From contig CBDEGD010000018.1 of NCBI GenBank assembly GCA_965237625.1, forward strand, positions 124,001 through 188,000: a DNA stretch of 64,000 bases, in the 5' to 3' direction. The DNA is from JABDIP01 sp965237625 (GTDB taxonomy: Bacteria; Pseudomonadota; Alphaproteobacteria; DSM-16000; Inquilinaceae). The position numbers were made by a program, and so were the translations under genes. The notes under the pieces are model-generated. The model was not told the DNA's origin. It did not search any database and worked only from the letters and a program-made list of their open reading frames with translations. Shown here piece after piece: positions 20,685 to 32,300 of the stretch (position 1 is its first letter; every line of letters begins with the position of its first letter).

Positions 20685-21493
20685 TCAGCCGTGCCGGGGT
20701 GCAGTTGCTACGTTGCCAATACCGTAGTCATTGGCCCAGCCAAGACCATCCAGGGTCCTGCCTGCCGGGTGATACTCGCAGCCGATCCAACCCGGATAGC
20801 CGAGCTCGTCGAGCGACGCGAAGAGATATGGGTAGTTGATCTCTCCCGTCGACGGCTCGTGCCGATCCGGAACGCCCGCCACCTGTATATGGCCGACCAG
20901 TTCCAGCTCTTTGCGAATGGTGGTGGCCAGATCCCCTTCGACGATCTGGCAGTGAAAGAGATCGAGCTGGATACGCAGGTTCGCCGCCGCCACCGCCTCC
21001 AGGGTTTCCCGAGCCTGTGCCTGATGGGTGAGATGATAGCCGGGCATTGTGCGCGGGTTTATCGGTTCGATCAGGAGCGTGATCCCGAAACGCTCCGCCT
21101 CCGCGGCGGCGGCCTTCAAGTTCCGCACATACACGCTCTGTGCGGCCGCCCGATCGATCGCTGGCGAACAGATACCGGCCATGACGTGGATTCTCGGGCA
21201 TTGCAGTTCCGCGGCATAGGCCATCGCCCTCGCCACCGCGGCTTCGAACTCGCCCTCGCGGCCCGGCAGGGCGGCAAGGCCTCGCTCGCCAGCCTCCCAA
21301 TCTCCGGGCGGCGTATTGAACAGCACCTGTTCGAGGTTCGATCCCGAAGCCGCGAGGCAAGTTCGGCCGGCGAATGGTCGTAGGGGAACAGAAACTCTAC
21401 GCCTCTAAAGCCCGCTTTGGCTGCCGCCGCAAAGCGTTCCAGGAAAGGCAGCTCGGTAAACATCATGCTGAGATTGGCGGCGAAACGGGGCAT
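20685..21493 (-). CDS. hyi: Hydroxypyruvate isomerase-like TIM-barrel protein (frameshift near 21340)
   Basis: This is an AP-endonuclease-2/xylose-isomerase-like TIM barrel that would interconvert hydroxypyruvate and tartronate semialdehyde, or act on a related sugar acid. The first frame reads MPRFAANLSMMFTELPFLER, then AGFRGVEFLFPYDHSPAELA, as in Hyi. At RLRDR the frame breaks. The second frame continues LEQVLFNTPPGDWEAGERGL, then LLIEPINPRTMPGYHL, then LDLFHCQIVEGD, then PDRHEPSTGEINYPYLF and WIGCEYHPAG. The metal-binding Glu, Asp and His positions are in place. One missing base around 21,335-21,342 explains the break. Composite length is about 269 residues, normal for the family. Confidence 0.82.
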
Positions 21494-21538
21494 TCGGGAT
21501 CTCGACGGTTATTGATTCAGGCCACGACCCCGAACGCC

Positions 21539-21844
21539 CTATGCAGATGCGTTTTCGGTCAGGTCCAACTCGTCCAGCGTAAGCGATTGCACCAGCTCGC
21601 CAGAGGCGGCCTTGAAGACCAGGTAGTGCGGCGTCTGCTTGTGCGCTTCGAAAGCGGCCCGGTCATCGTAGATTTCGTAGAGATGGACCACATCGGTGCC
21701 GTCATGTGGCGTCAGCACGTCAAAGCGGCGGCAGCCTGGCTCGTCGCGAACGGATGCGCGGGCATTCACCCTGACCAAAGACATAAACGCCGCGCGGGTG
21801 CCGGATTTCAACTCGAACCGCACCAAGACAACAAAGCCGTCCAT
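21539..21844 (-). CDS. Antibiotic biosynthesis monooxygenase (ABM)-fold protein
   Basis: The product is 101 residues with a dimeric alpha/beta-barrel ABM pattern: FVVLVRFELKSGTRAAFM, then RDEPGCRRFDVLTP, then VVHLYEIYDDRAAFEAHKQT, then HYLVFK. Such proteins are often quinol monooxygenases or sugar-related small enzymes, and the substrate here is unknown. ATG 21844 has a purine-rich GGGGTGAG directly upstream. A GTG 18 codons further out is open but less likely. It leads the minus-strand ABM-hyi-SDR group. Confidence 0.78.
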   Translation of the reverse strand: MDGFVVLVRFELKSGTRAAFMSLVRVNARASVRDEPGCRRFDVLTPHDGTDVVHLYEIYDDRAAFEAHKQTPHYLVFKAASGELVQSLTLDELDLTENASA

Positions 21845-22045
21845 CTCACCCCGCAAGACGATGAATGTTTCCGCAGGCCCCGGCCCTGACAGGCGCACAC
21901 TGGCTGCGCGGGCAGAGTATAGACCTTGTCCAGCCGGAACGATTTGTAGCCCATCGCAGCGGCAGGCTCCAGCATCGTGGTGCGCTGGAATGGGCCGAAC
22001 GGCCTGACCGCCGCCGCTGGAGGATCGGGCTTTAGGACCTGTGCG

Positions 22046-23131
22046 TCACTCGCCGATCGTGATTACGCGATTGATATCGTCGCCCTGGAACCCAATGGCC
22101 ATCGGCCGGATTGTCTCAGGCAACAGCACGACGTCGTATAGCTCGGTGACTAGGCCCTCGATCTTCAAGGTATGCTCCACCACGCCGGAACGCAGGTCGA
22201 CGATATTGAGGGCGCATTCGGCATCGGCCTTGTTCCGAGCCAGGATTTCGTCCAAAGGCAGGCCTTGGAAAGTGTCGCTGCGCGGCTTTGACGTCCCCAT
22301 CACGGCGAAGTCGCCCGCGAAATCCAATCCTCTCAGAAATCCGGGACAAAAGCTCACCGGCTCAAAACTCCCGTCTTTCAGGTCGGCATGCCCGAACCTG
22401 CCGGTTCCGGAATCATGCAGCCAAAGCCGATCGTCATGCCAGCGTGGTGAATGCGGCATGCTGAGGCCGCGCAGCACGGTCTCGTCATCCTCGACGCTGA
22501 CCACGCACCCACCACTAACGCGGTTTTCACGCCAACCATCCGACGTATCCGTCTCGGCACCCGCGGTCACGAATGCCGGCAAGCCGTCGCGCATGGCAAG
22601 GCCGTTTAGATGGCAACGGTCCTCGGGTGCCAGGGCTGACACGAAGGGCGGTTTCCAAACAGGGATGAAGCTGTGCAATTCGCTGGTCGTGGCTATGCAT
22701 CCGAATAGCGTATTGACGAACAGAACCCGGCCGGATTTGTCGACGGCGATGTCATGGGCATCAAGTCCGCCGGTCACAAATCCGACCTGCGGCAGGTAAA
22801 TGCGGTCGTAGCCGTCTTTTTCCTGCCCTGGCTGAAGCGCATCCTCGAACCGCCAAATCTGATGCTTGGTGCCGATGAAGAAGCCGGGCCCGTTCACCGC
22901 CAACCCCATACAGCGGTCGAGCGTGCGCTCGAAGATCGACAATCGACCATCCGGCTGGGTCCCGACCAGGAACAGCTTGCCTTGATTATAGGTCGTGAAG
23001 GCCAGGCTCAGCCGACGCTCCTGAAGCCATTCGGCGAGGCCGGGCGACGGCTCCAGCTTCAGCACAGGGGCCGCCGGCTGTTCAGCCGCGGCCTTGGTCT
23101 CCGTTGCGGCGGTATCGCTGGAATTGGTCAT
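22046..23131 (-). CDS. TIGR03032-family (DUF4915-like) beta-propeller protein
   Basis: The product is 361 residues. Recognisable segments are SLAFTTYNQGKLFLVG, then ERTLDRCMGLAV, then IGTKHQIWRFED, then GGLDAHDIAVDKSGRVLFVN, then LFGCIATTSELHSFIPVWKP, then EDRCHLNGLAMRDG, and a C-terminal MAIGFQGDD. This matches the TIGR03032 family, whose biochemical role is unknown. The repeated short beta motifs suggest a propeller. No signal peptide is seen. ATG 23131 (MTNSSDTAATE) is preferred because the upstream frame is Pro/Arg-rich. It follows the giant adhesin on the same strand after a hairpin, so it may be transcribed separately. Confidence 0.8.
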   Translation of the reverse strand: MTNSSDTAATETKAAAEQPAAPVLKLEPSPGLAEWLQERRLSLAFTTYNQGKLFLVGTQPDGRLSIFERTLDRCMGLAVNGPGFFIGTKHQIWRFEDALQPGQEKDGYDRIYLPQVGFVTGGLDAHDIAVDKSGRVLFVNTLFGCIATTSELHSFIPVWKPPFVSALAPEDRCHLNGLAMRDGLPAFVTAGAETDTSDGWRENRVSGGCVVSVEDDETVLRGLSMPHSPRWHDDRLWLHDSGTGRFGHADLKDGSFEPVSFCPGFLRGLDFAGDFAVMGTSKPRSDTFQGLPLDEILARNKADAECALNIVDLRSGVVEHTLKIEGLVTELYDVVLLPETIRPMAIGFQGDDINRVITIGE

Positions 23132-23255
23132 ATGGGCACCGGTATCCGGCCATGGTTTGGGGGATCGGGCGACTGCACCCGTACCGCATTCAACCACCGG
23201 GTGGGTAAAGCCTCGGTAAAGCGCCGTGAAAACGGTCGCAGATCCGAAACGAAGT

Positions 23256-23299
23256 CCGGCCGCCCACCGGATGTCTCACGACACCCGGTCGGCGGCCGG
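23256..23299 (-). terminator. Long hairpin after the giant adhesin gene
   Basis: On the minus strand CCGGCCGCC, ACCGG and TGTC pair with GACA, CCGGT and GGCGGCCGG around a GTGA loop. This gives an 18-bp stem with two single-base mismatches. It lies 31 bases past the stop of the 4,150-residue protein. The downstream tract is only moderately T-rich. Confidence 0.65.
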
Positions 23300-23329
23300 A
23301 ACCGACGTAGGTCGTTCGGACGTTACGCG

Positions 23330-26300
23330 CTAGACGATCACCCCGGTATTGTCGATATCGGCGTCGATCATCAGCGTCGCCTGGCCGGATGTGTAGACAT
23401 CGAACGTCACACCACTTTCGATCACCTGGTCCACTTCCTTGATCCAGAGGTCCTCGGTGGTGATCTGGTCGCCTGCGTCGCCCAACACCCTCAGAACGTT
23501 GCTCGTATCGGAGGCACTCAGCACGTCCATCACGTCCAGTGTCAGCGTATCGCCGCCGCTGCCGGTGATGTCGACCGCCTCGATGCCGGAGATCGGCAGG
23601 TCGCCAAGATCGATGGTGAGGCTGGCGCCGTCGATCTGCAACACATCCTCACCCGTGCCACCGTCGATCCGCTGCGGCGCAAGGTCGGAGATCGCCAGGG
23701 TATCGTTACCTTGACCGCCATACAGCACATCCAGGCCGCCGGCGCCGCTCAGGAAGTCATCCCCCTGGCCGCCAATCATGGTATTGGCGCCGGCATCGCC
23801 GGTCAGCGTTTCAGCCACCGCGGTACCTTGGTGGGTAACCGCGCCGTGGTAGTCACGGCCATACAGGACGTAACTCGCGCCAGCATCCTGGTTCTCCACC
23901 GGCGCTCCGATGATCAGATCGTCATAGCCATCGCCATTGACATCGCCGGCGCCGCTGACCGAGCTACCGAACATATCTGCGCCTTCCACGCCACCAACCA
24001 CGAAGCCGTTCTGGCCGTCGAGCTGATTCAGATACACGGTGTCGCCAAATCCGCCGTCGGAACCAAACACGATGTAGCTTTCGCCGCCATCGGGCACGGA
24101 GTAGTAACCATCTGGCGCTAACACACCAGGCGCGCCGATGATGATGTCGTCGAAACCGTCACCATTAATGTCGCCGGCCATGGATACCGACCAGCCAGCT
24201 TTGGCATTTTCGGAGGCGCCCGCAATCCGGAAGCCGTTGGTGCCGTCCAGGTCTCCAACGCTTAGGTTAGCGGCTTGGCCACCATTCTGGCCGAAGACGA
24301 CGTAGGCGCCACCATCTCCGCCGTCGGTGCCACGTGCGCCGACCACCAGATCATCGATGCCGTCACCATTGATGTCGCCAGCCGAACTGACCGCGCTACC
24401 AATCCCTTCGCCGATGTTGTTGCCGCTGATCGCGAAACCATCTGTGCCATCGAGCGAAGCAACGTCGACATTGGCCGGCATCCCGGAAGCTCCGCCATAG
24501 ACCACGTAGACTTCACCGGCATTGTTGACGCCGTTGGGGTCAAATTCCGGGGCGCTGATGACGAGATCGTCATAGCCATCATTGTTCAAATCGCCGGCGG
24601 TGACCGCAGAGCCGAAATTGCCGAAAGTCGATGTGCCGTCGCCTGAGATACTGAAGCCGTTGGTCCCGTCGAGGCTGGACACATCCAAAGCCGCACCGAA
24701 GCCGCCGGCCTGGCCAAACACGACATAGCTCTCGCCAACGAAACCGGTGGTATCACTGCCGGCTCCCGCGGCGTCGGAACCGATGACGATGTCGGCAAGC
24801 CCATCTCCGTTGACATCGCCGGCCGACCCGACCGTGACGGTGCCGAAATTCACATCTATGCCGGTAATCGCGACGCCGTTGGAGCCATCGAGGCTTCCCA
24901 GATCCACGCTGGCGCCATTATTGGCATCGCTGCCAAACACCACATAGCTGGTATGAGGGCTGGTGGCGGTCTCCTCCGTGCCAATGATGATATCGGCAAA
25001 TCCGTCGCCATTGACATCGCCCGCTCCACTGACGGAATTGCCGGTCAGCTGTCCGGGGACCGCGCCGTGAATAGCGAAGCCATTGGTGCCATCCAGGGCC
25101 GACAAGTCCATGCTGGCGCCGGGTCCATTGGCGTCACCGTAAACCACATAGCTGGTGCCGGTGCCGGTGCCGTTGACGCTGTCGGCCCGGCTGGCGCCGA
25201 TGACGAAATCTTCGAAACCGTCGCCATTGACATCGCCGGCGCCGCTTACCGAGGTGCCAGACCCCTCTAGGAGGCCGGTGCCATTGAGCGTGAAGCCGTT
25301 GATTCCGTCCAGATCCTGGATCGAGAAGGTGTTGTTGGCGATCACGAAATTGATGGTTCCAACGCTGGTCGCACCGGCGGAGTCCTGAATGACGTATTCC
25401 ACCGGACCCACCGATATCGATTGGCCGAACGTCAGGTCGAACGCCTCGTCGCTGTTGACGAAGAATTCCATACTGAGGTCCCCGCGAATGGCCACCTCGT
25501 TGTTGTTCCAGGGGTTTCCGTCGCCATCCTCGAAGACGACAAACACCTCGTCGAAGGTCGGACCCACCGCCTGGCCGTCGATCGATATCAGCGTGAACGC
25601 GCCGCCTTCCGGATCGAAATCATTGGCCAGGATGGTTGGTGACGAGATCTCAGTGGAGTCGTCATAAGCAACGACGTATGTGTCCGAGACGGCGACGGGC
25701 GCGTCATTCACACCCGCCACGGTGACCGTCATGGTCGCCGTATCGGTGGCGCCGTTGCCGTCATCCACCGTGTAGGTGAAGCTGTCGGTGGCGGTCGCCC
25801 CATCGGCAAGGTAGTCGAAAGCGCCGAAAGTATCGTAGGTGTAGCCGCCGTCGGCGTTCACGGTCAGACGCGCACCCGATGCAAGAACGATCTGGGTTCC
25901 CACATTGGCACCGACGCCCTGGACGGCGCTGACGGTCATCACATCGCCATCCGGATCGATGTCGTTGGCCAACAGGCCACCGGTCGGCAGATCAACGCCG
26001 GCGACCACATGGACATCGTCCTCGGTGATCGTGACCGCATCGTCATTGGCGACCGGAGGAGCATTCGACACGCCGGTGATCGTCACGGTGACGGTCGCCG
26101 TATCGGTGGCGCCGTTGCTATCCGTGATCGTGTAGGTGAACGTGTCAGTCGCCGTCTCGCCGTCAAGGAGCAACTGGAACTGGCCGTTCGGATCGTAGCT
26201 GTAGGTGCCGTCCGCGTTCATGGTCAACAGCGCGTTGGACGCCAGCGTGATCTGCGCGCCGATGCCGGCCCCCGAGCCCTCTACCGCAGTAACGGTGATG

Positions 26301-29300
26301 GTGTCGCCGGCATCCGGATCGCTGTCATTGGCAAGCACGCCATTGGCAGGGACCGTCTGGCTCAGGATCGTGTTTTCATCGGTGATGCCGGTATCAGCCG
26401 TAGCCACCGGGCCATCATTGGCGCCGGTCACGGTGATGGTCACCGTCGCGGTGTCGGTGCCGCCATTGCCGTCGCTCACCGTGTAGGTGACCGTCTCGGA
26501 CACCGTCTGGCCAGCTGTCAGGCTGTCGAACTCGCCATTCGGGCCGTAGCTGTAGCTGCCATCCGAAGAGATCGTCAGCACACCGCCCATGTTCAGGGCG
26601 ACGCCCGTGGCGCCGGCAATCGCCGTCACACCGAGCCCGGTCTCCACCGAAGTCACCGACAGGCTGTCGCCGACATCCACATCGTTGTCGTTGCCCAGCA
26701 GGTTGCCGGTCGTGGCGGCAATGTCGTCCTCGCCAGCGCCAACCAGATCAGCCGCGGCAACCGGGCCGTCATTGGTGCCGGTGATGGTCACCGTCACCGT
26801 CGCTGTATCGGTGCCGCCCTGACCGTCGCTCGCCGTGTAGGTGAACGTGTCGGTCGCGGTCGCGCCGACGGCAAGGCTGTCGAAGGCGCCGTTCTGGTCG
26901 TAGCTGTAGGTGCCATCGGCATTCAGCGTCACCGTCGCGGCAGATCCCGCAATGGCGATCGGGGTTCCGATCACCGGCGTCTGGCCCTCGATGGCGCTCA
27001 CGCTCAGGGTGCCGCCATCGACATCGGTGTCGCCGGTCAACATATCCGAAGCATTGAAGATCAGCGCCACATCTTCCACGGCCGACAGGCTGTCGGCATC
27101 GGCCACCGGGCCATCATTGGTACCGGTCACGGTGATGGTCACCGTCGCGGTGTCCGTACCGCCATTGCCGTCGCTCACCGTGTAGGTGACCGTCTCGGAC
27201 ACTGTCTGGCCAGTTGCCAGGCTGTCGAATTCACCGTTCGGGCTGTAGCTGTAGCTGCCATCCGAGGAGATCGTCAGCACACCGCCCATGTTCAGGGCGA
27301 CACCCGTGCTACCGGCAATCGCCGTCACACCGAGCCCGGTCTCGACCGAGGTCACCGACAGGCTGTCGCCGACATCTACATCATTGTCGTTGCCCAGCAG
27401 GTTGCCGGTCGCAGCAATGTCATCCTCACCGACGCCGACCACGTCCGCCGTGGCCACCGGGCCATCATTGGCGCCGGTCACGGTGATGGTCACCGTCGCG
27501 GTGTCGGTGCCGCCATTGCCGTCGCTCACCGTGTAGGTGACCGTCTCGGACACTGTCTGGCCGGTTGCCAGGCTGTCGAATTCGCCATTCGGGCTGTAGC
27601 TGTAGCCGCCGTCCGAGGAGATCGTCAGAAGGCCGCCCATGTTCAGGGCGACACCTGTGCTACCGGCAATAGCCGTCACGCCCAGGCCGGTCTCCACCGA
27701 AGTCACGGACAGGCTGTCGTTGGCGTCCACATCATTGTCGTTGCCCAGCAGGTTGCCGGTCGTCGCAACAATGTCGTCTTCGCCGACGCCCACAACATCC
27801 GCCGTGGCCACCGGGCCGTCATTGGCGCCGGTCACGGTGATGGTCACCGTCGCGGTGTCCGTACCGCCATTGCCGTCGCTCACCGTGTAGGTGACCGTCT
27901 CGGACACCGTCTGGCCAGCTGTCAGGCTGTCGAACTCGCCATTCGGGCTGTAGCTGTAGCTGCCATCCGAGGAAATGGTCAGCACACCGCCCATGTTCAG
28001 GGCGACACCCGTGGCGCCGGCAATCGCCGTCACACCAAGCCCAGTATCGACCGAAGTCACCGACAGGCTGTCGCCGACATCCACATCGTTGTCGTTGCCC
28101 AGCAGGTTGCCGGTCGTCGCGGCAATGTCGTCTTCGCCGACGCCCACAACGTCCGCCGTGGCGACCGGGCCGTCATTGGCGCCGGTCACGGTGATGGTCA
28201 CCGTCGCGGTATCCGTGCCGCCATTGCCGTCGCTCACCGTGTAAGTGATCGTCTCGGTCGCGGTCGCACCGACAGCAAGGCTGTCGAATTCGCCGTTCGG
28301 GCTGTAGCTGTAGCTGCCATCCGAGGAGATCGTCAGCACGCCGCCCATGTTCAGGGCGACACCTGTGGCGCCGGCAGCAATCGCCGTCACGCCCAGCGCG
28401 GTCTCCACCGAAGTCACAGACAGGCTGTCGCCGACATCCACATCATTGTCGTTGCCCAGCAGGTTGCCGGTCGTGGCGGCAATGTCGTCCTCGCCGACGC
28501 CGATCACGTCCGCCGTGGCAACCGGGCCGTCATTGGCGCCGGTCACGGTGATGGTCACCGTCGCGGTGTCCGTACCGCCATTGCCGTCGCTCACCGTGTA
28601 GGTGACCGTCTCGGACACTGTCTGGCCGGTTGCCAGGCTGTCGAATTCGCCATTCGGGCTGTAGCTGTAGCCGCCGTCCGAGGAGATCGTCAGAAGGCCA
28701 CCCATGTTCAGAGCGACACCCGTGGCGCCGGCAATCGCCGTCACACCAAGCCCGGTATCGACCGAAGTCACCGACAGGCTGTCGCCGACATCCACATCAT
28801 TGTCGTTGCCCAGCAGGTTGCCGGTCGTCGCGGCAATGTCGTCTTCGCCGACGCCCACAACGTCCGCCGTGGCGACCGGGCCGTCATTGGCGCCGGTCAC
28901 GGTGATGGTCACCGTCGCGGTATCCGTGCCGCCATTGCCGTCGCTCACCGTGTAGGTGACCGTCTCGGTCGCGGTGGCGCCGACAGTAAGGCTGTCGAAT
29001 TCACCGTTCGGGCTGTAGCTGTAGCTGCCATCCGAGGAGATCGTCAGCACGCCGCCCATGTTCAGGGCGACACCTGTGGCGCCGGCAGCAATCGCCGTCA
29101 CGCCCAGCGCGGTCTCCACCGAAGTCACCGACAGGTTGTCGTTGGCGTCCACATCATTGTCGTTGCCCAGCAGGTTGCCGGTCGTCGCGGCAATGTCGTC
29201 CTCGCCGACACCGACGACATCCGCCGTGGCCACCGGGCCGTCATTGGCGCCGGTCACGGTGATGGTCACCGTCGCGGTGTCCGTACCGCCCTGACCGTCG

Positions 29301-32300
29301 CTCACCGTGTAGGTGACCGTCTCGGACACTGTCTGGCCGGCTGTCAGGCTGTCGAACTCGCCATTCGGGCTGTAGCTGTAGCTGCCATCCGAGGAGATCG
29401 TCAGCACACCGCCCATGTTCAGGGCGACACCCGTGGCGCCGGCAGAAATCGCCGTCACACCAAGTCCGGTCTCCACCGAAGTCACCGACAGGCTGTCGCC
29501 GACATCCACATCGTTGTCGTTGCCCAGCAGGTTGCCGGTCGTCGCGGCAATGTCGTCTTCGCCGACGCCCACAACGTCCGCCGTGGCAACCGGGCCGTCA
29601 TTGGCGCCGGTCACGGTGATGGTCACCGTCGCGGTGTCGGTGCCGCCATTGCCGTCGCTCACCGTGTAGGTGACCGTCTCGGTCGCGGTGGCGCCGACAG
29701 CAAGGCTGTCGAATTCGCCGTTCGGGCTGTAGCTGTAGCTGCCATCCGAGGAGATCGTCAGCACGCCGCCCATGTTCAGGGCGACGCCCGTGGCGCCGGC
29801 AGCAATCGCCGTCACGCCCAGCGCGGTCTCCACCGAAGTCACCGACAGGCTGTCGCCGACATCCACATCGTTGTCGTTGCCCAGCAGGTTGCCGGTCGTG
29901 GCGGCAATGTCGTCCTCGCCGACGCCGACGACATCCGCCGTGGCAACCGGGCCATCATTGGTACCGGTCACGGTGATGGTCACCGTCGCGGTGTCGGTGC
30001 CGCCATTGCCGTCGCTCACCGTGTAGGTGACCGTCTCGGACACTGTCTGGCCAGTTGCCAGGCTGTCGAACTCGCCATTCGGGCCGTAGCTGTAGCTGCC
30101 ATCCGAGGAGATCGTCAGCACGCCGCCCATGTTCAGGGCGACACCCGTGGCGCCGGCAGCAATCGCCGTCACACCAAGTCCGGTCTCGACCGAGGTCACC
30201 GACAGGCTGTCGCCGACATCCACATCGTTGTCGTTGCCCAGCAGGTTGCCGGTCGTGGCAGCAATGTCGTCTTCGCCGACGCCCACAACATCCGCCGTGG
30301 CGACCGGGCCGTCATTGGCGCCGGTCACGGTGATGGTCACTGTCGCGGTGTCGGTGCCGCCATTGCCGTCGCTCACCGTGTAGGTGACCGTCTCGGACAC
30401 CGTCTGGCCAGCTGTCAGGCTGTCGAACTCGCCATTCGGGCCGTAGCTGTAGCTGCCATCCGAAGAGATCGTCAGCACACCGCCCATGTTCAGGGCGACG
30501 CCCGTGGCGCCGGCAATCGCCGTCACACCGAGCCCGGTCTCCACCGAAGTCACCGACAGGCTGTCGCCGACATCCACATCGTTGTCGTTGCCCAGCAGGT
30601 TGCCGGTCGTGGCGGCAATGTCGTCCTCGCCAGCGCCAACCAGATCAGCCGCGGCAACCGGGCCGTCATTGGTGCCGGTGATGGTCACCGTCACCGTCGC
30701 TGTATCGGTGCCGCCCTGACCGTCGCTCGCCGTGTAGGTGAACGTGTCGGTCGCGGTCGCGCCGACGGCAAGGCTGTCGAAGGCGCCGTTCTGGTCGTAG
30801 CTGTAGGTGCCATCGGCATTCAGCGTCACCGTCGCGGCAGATCCCGCAATGGCGATCGGGGTTCCGATCACCGGCGTCTGGCCCTCGATGGCGCTCACGC
30901 TCAGGGTGCCGCCATCGACATCGGTGTCGCCGGTCAACATATCCGAAGCATTGAAGATCAGCGCCACATCTTCCACGGCCGACAGGCTGTCGGCATCGGC
31001 CACCGGGCCATCATTGGTACCGGTCACGGTGATGGTCACCGTCGCGGTGTCCGTACCGCCATTGCCGTCGCTCACCGTGTAGGTGACCGTCTCGGACACT
31101 GTCTGGCCAGTTGCCAGGCTGTCGAATTCACCGTTCGGGCTGTAGCTGTAGCTGCCATCCGAGGAGATCGTCAGCACACCGCCCATGTTCAGGGCGACAC
31201 CCGTGCTACCGGCAATCGCCGTCACACCGAGCCCGGTCTCGACCGAGGTCACCGACAGGCTGTCGCCGACATCTACATCATTGTCGTTGCCCAGCAGGTT
31301 GCCGGTCGCAGCAATGTCATCCTCACCGACGCCGACGACATCCGCCGTGGCAACCGGGCCATCATTGGCGCCGGTCACGGTGATGGTCACCGTCGCGGTG
31401 TCGGTGCCGCCATTGCCGTCGCTCACCGTGTAGGTGACCGTCTCGGTCGCGGTGGCGCCGACAGCAAGGCTGTCGAATTCGCCGTTCGGGCCGTAGCTGT
31501 AGCTGCCATCCGAAGAGATCGTCAGAAGGCCGCCCATGTTCAGGGCGACACCTGTGCTACCGGCAATAGCCGTCACGCCCAGGCCGGTCTCCACCGAGGT
31601 CACGGACAGGCTGTCGTTGGCGTCCACATCATTGTCGTTGCCCAGCAGGTTGCCGGTCGTCGCAACAATGTCGTCTTCGCCGACGCCCACAACATCCGCC
31701 GTGGCCACCGGGCCGTCATTGGCGCCGGTCACGGTGATGGTCACCGTCGCGGTGTCCGTACCGCCATTGCCGTCGCTCACCGTGTAGGTGACCGTCTCGG
31801 ACACCGTCTGGCCAGCTGTCAGGCTGTCGAACTCGCCATTCGGGCTGTAGCTGTAGCTGCCATCCGAGGAAATGGTCAGCACACCGCCCATGTTCAGGGC
31901 GACACCCGTGGCGCCGGCAATCGCCGTCACACCAAGCCCGGTCTCGACCGAAGTCACCGACAGGCTGTCGTTGGCGTCCACATCGGTGTCGTTGGCCAAC
32001 AGGCTGCCGGTCGTGGCTGCAAGGTCGTCTTCGCCGACGCCAACCAGATCAGTCGCCGCAACCGGGCCGTCATTGGTGCCGGTGATGGTCACCGTCACGG
32101 TCGCGGTGTCCGTACCGCCCTGGCCGTCATCCACCGTGTAGGTGAAGGTGTCGGTGGCGGTCTCGCCCGCGCCCAGGCTTTCGAATGCCGAATTCGGATC
32201 GTAGGTGTAGTGGCCGTTGACCATCATGGTCAACGAGGCGCCCCCATCGGTGTCGACCGTCATCGGGCCGCCATCCAACGGCGTTCCATTGACCGCGGTC

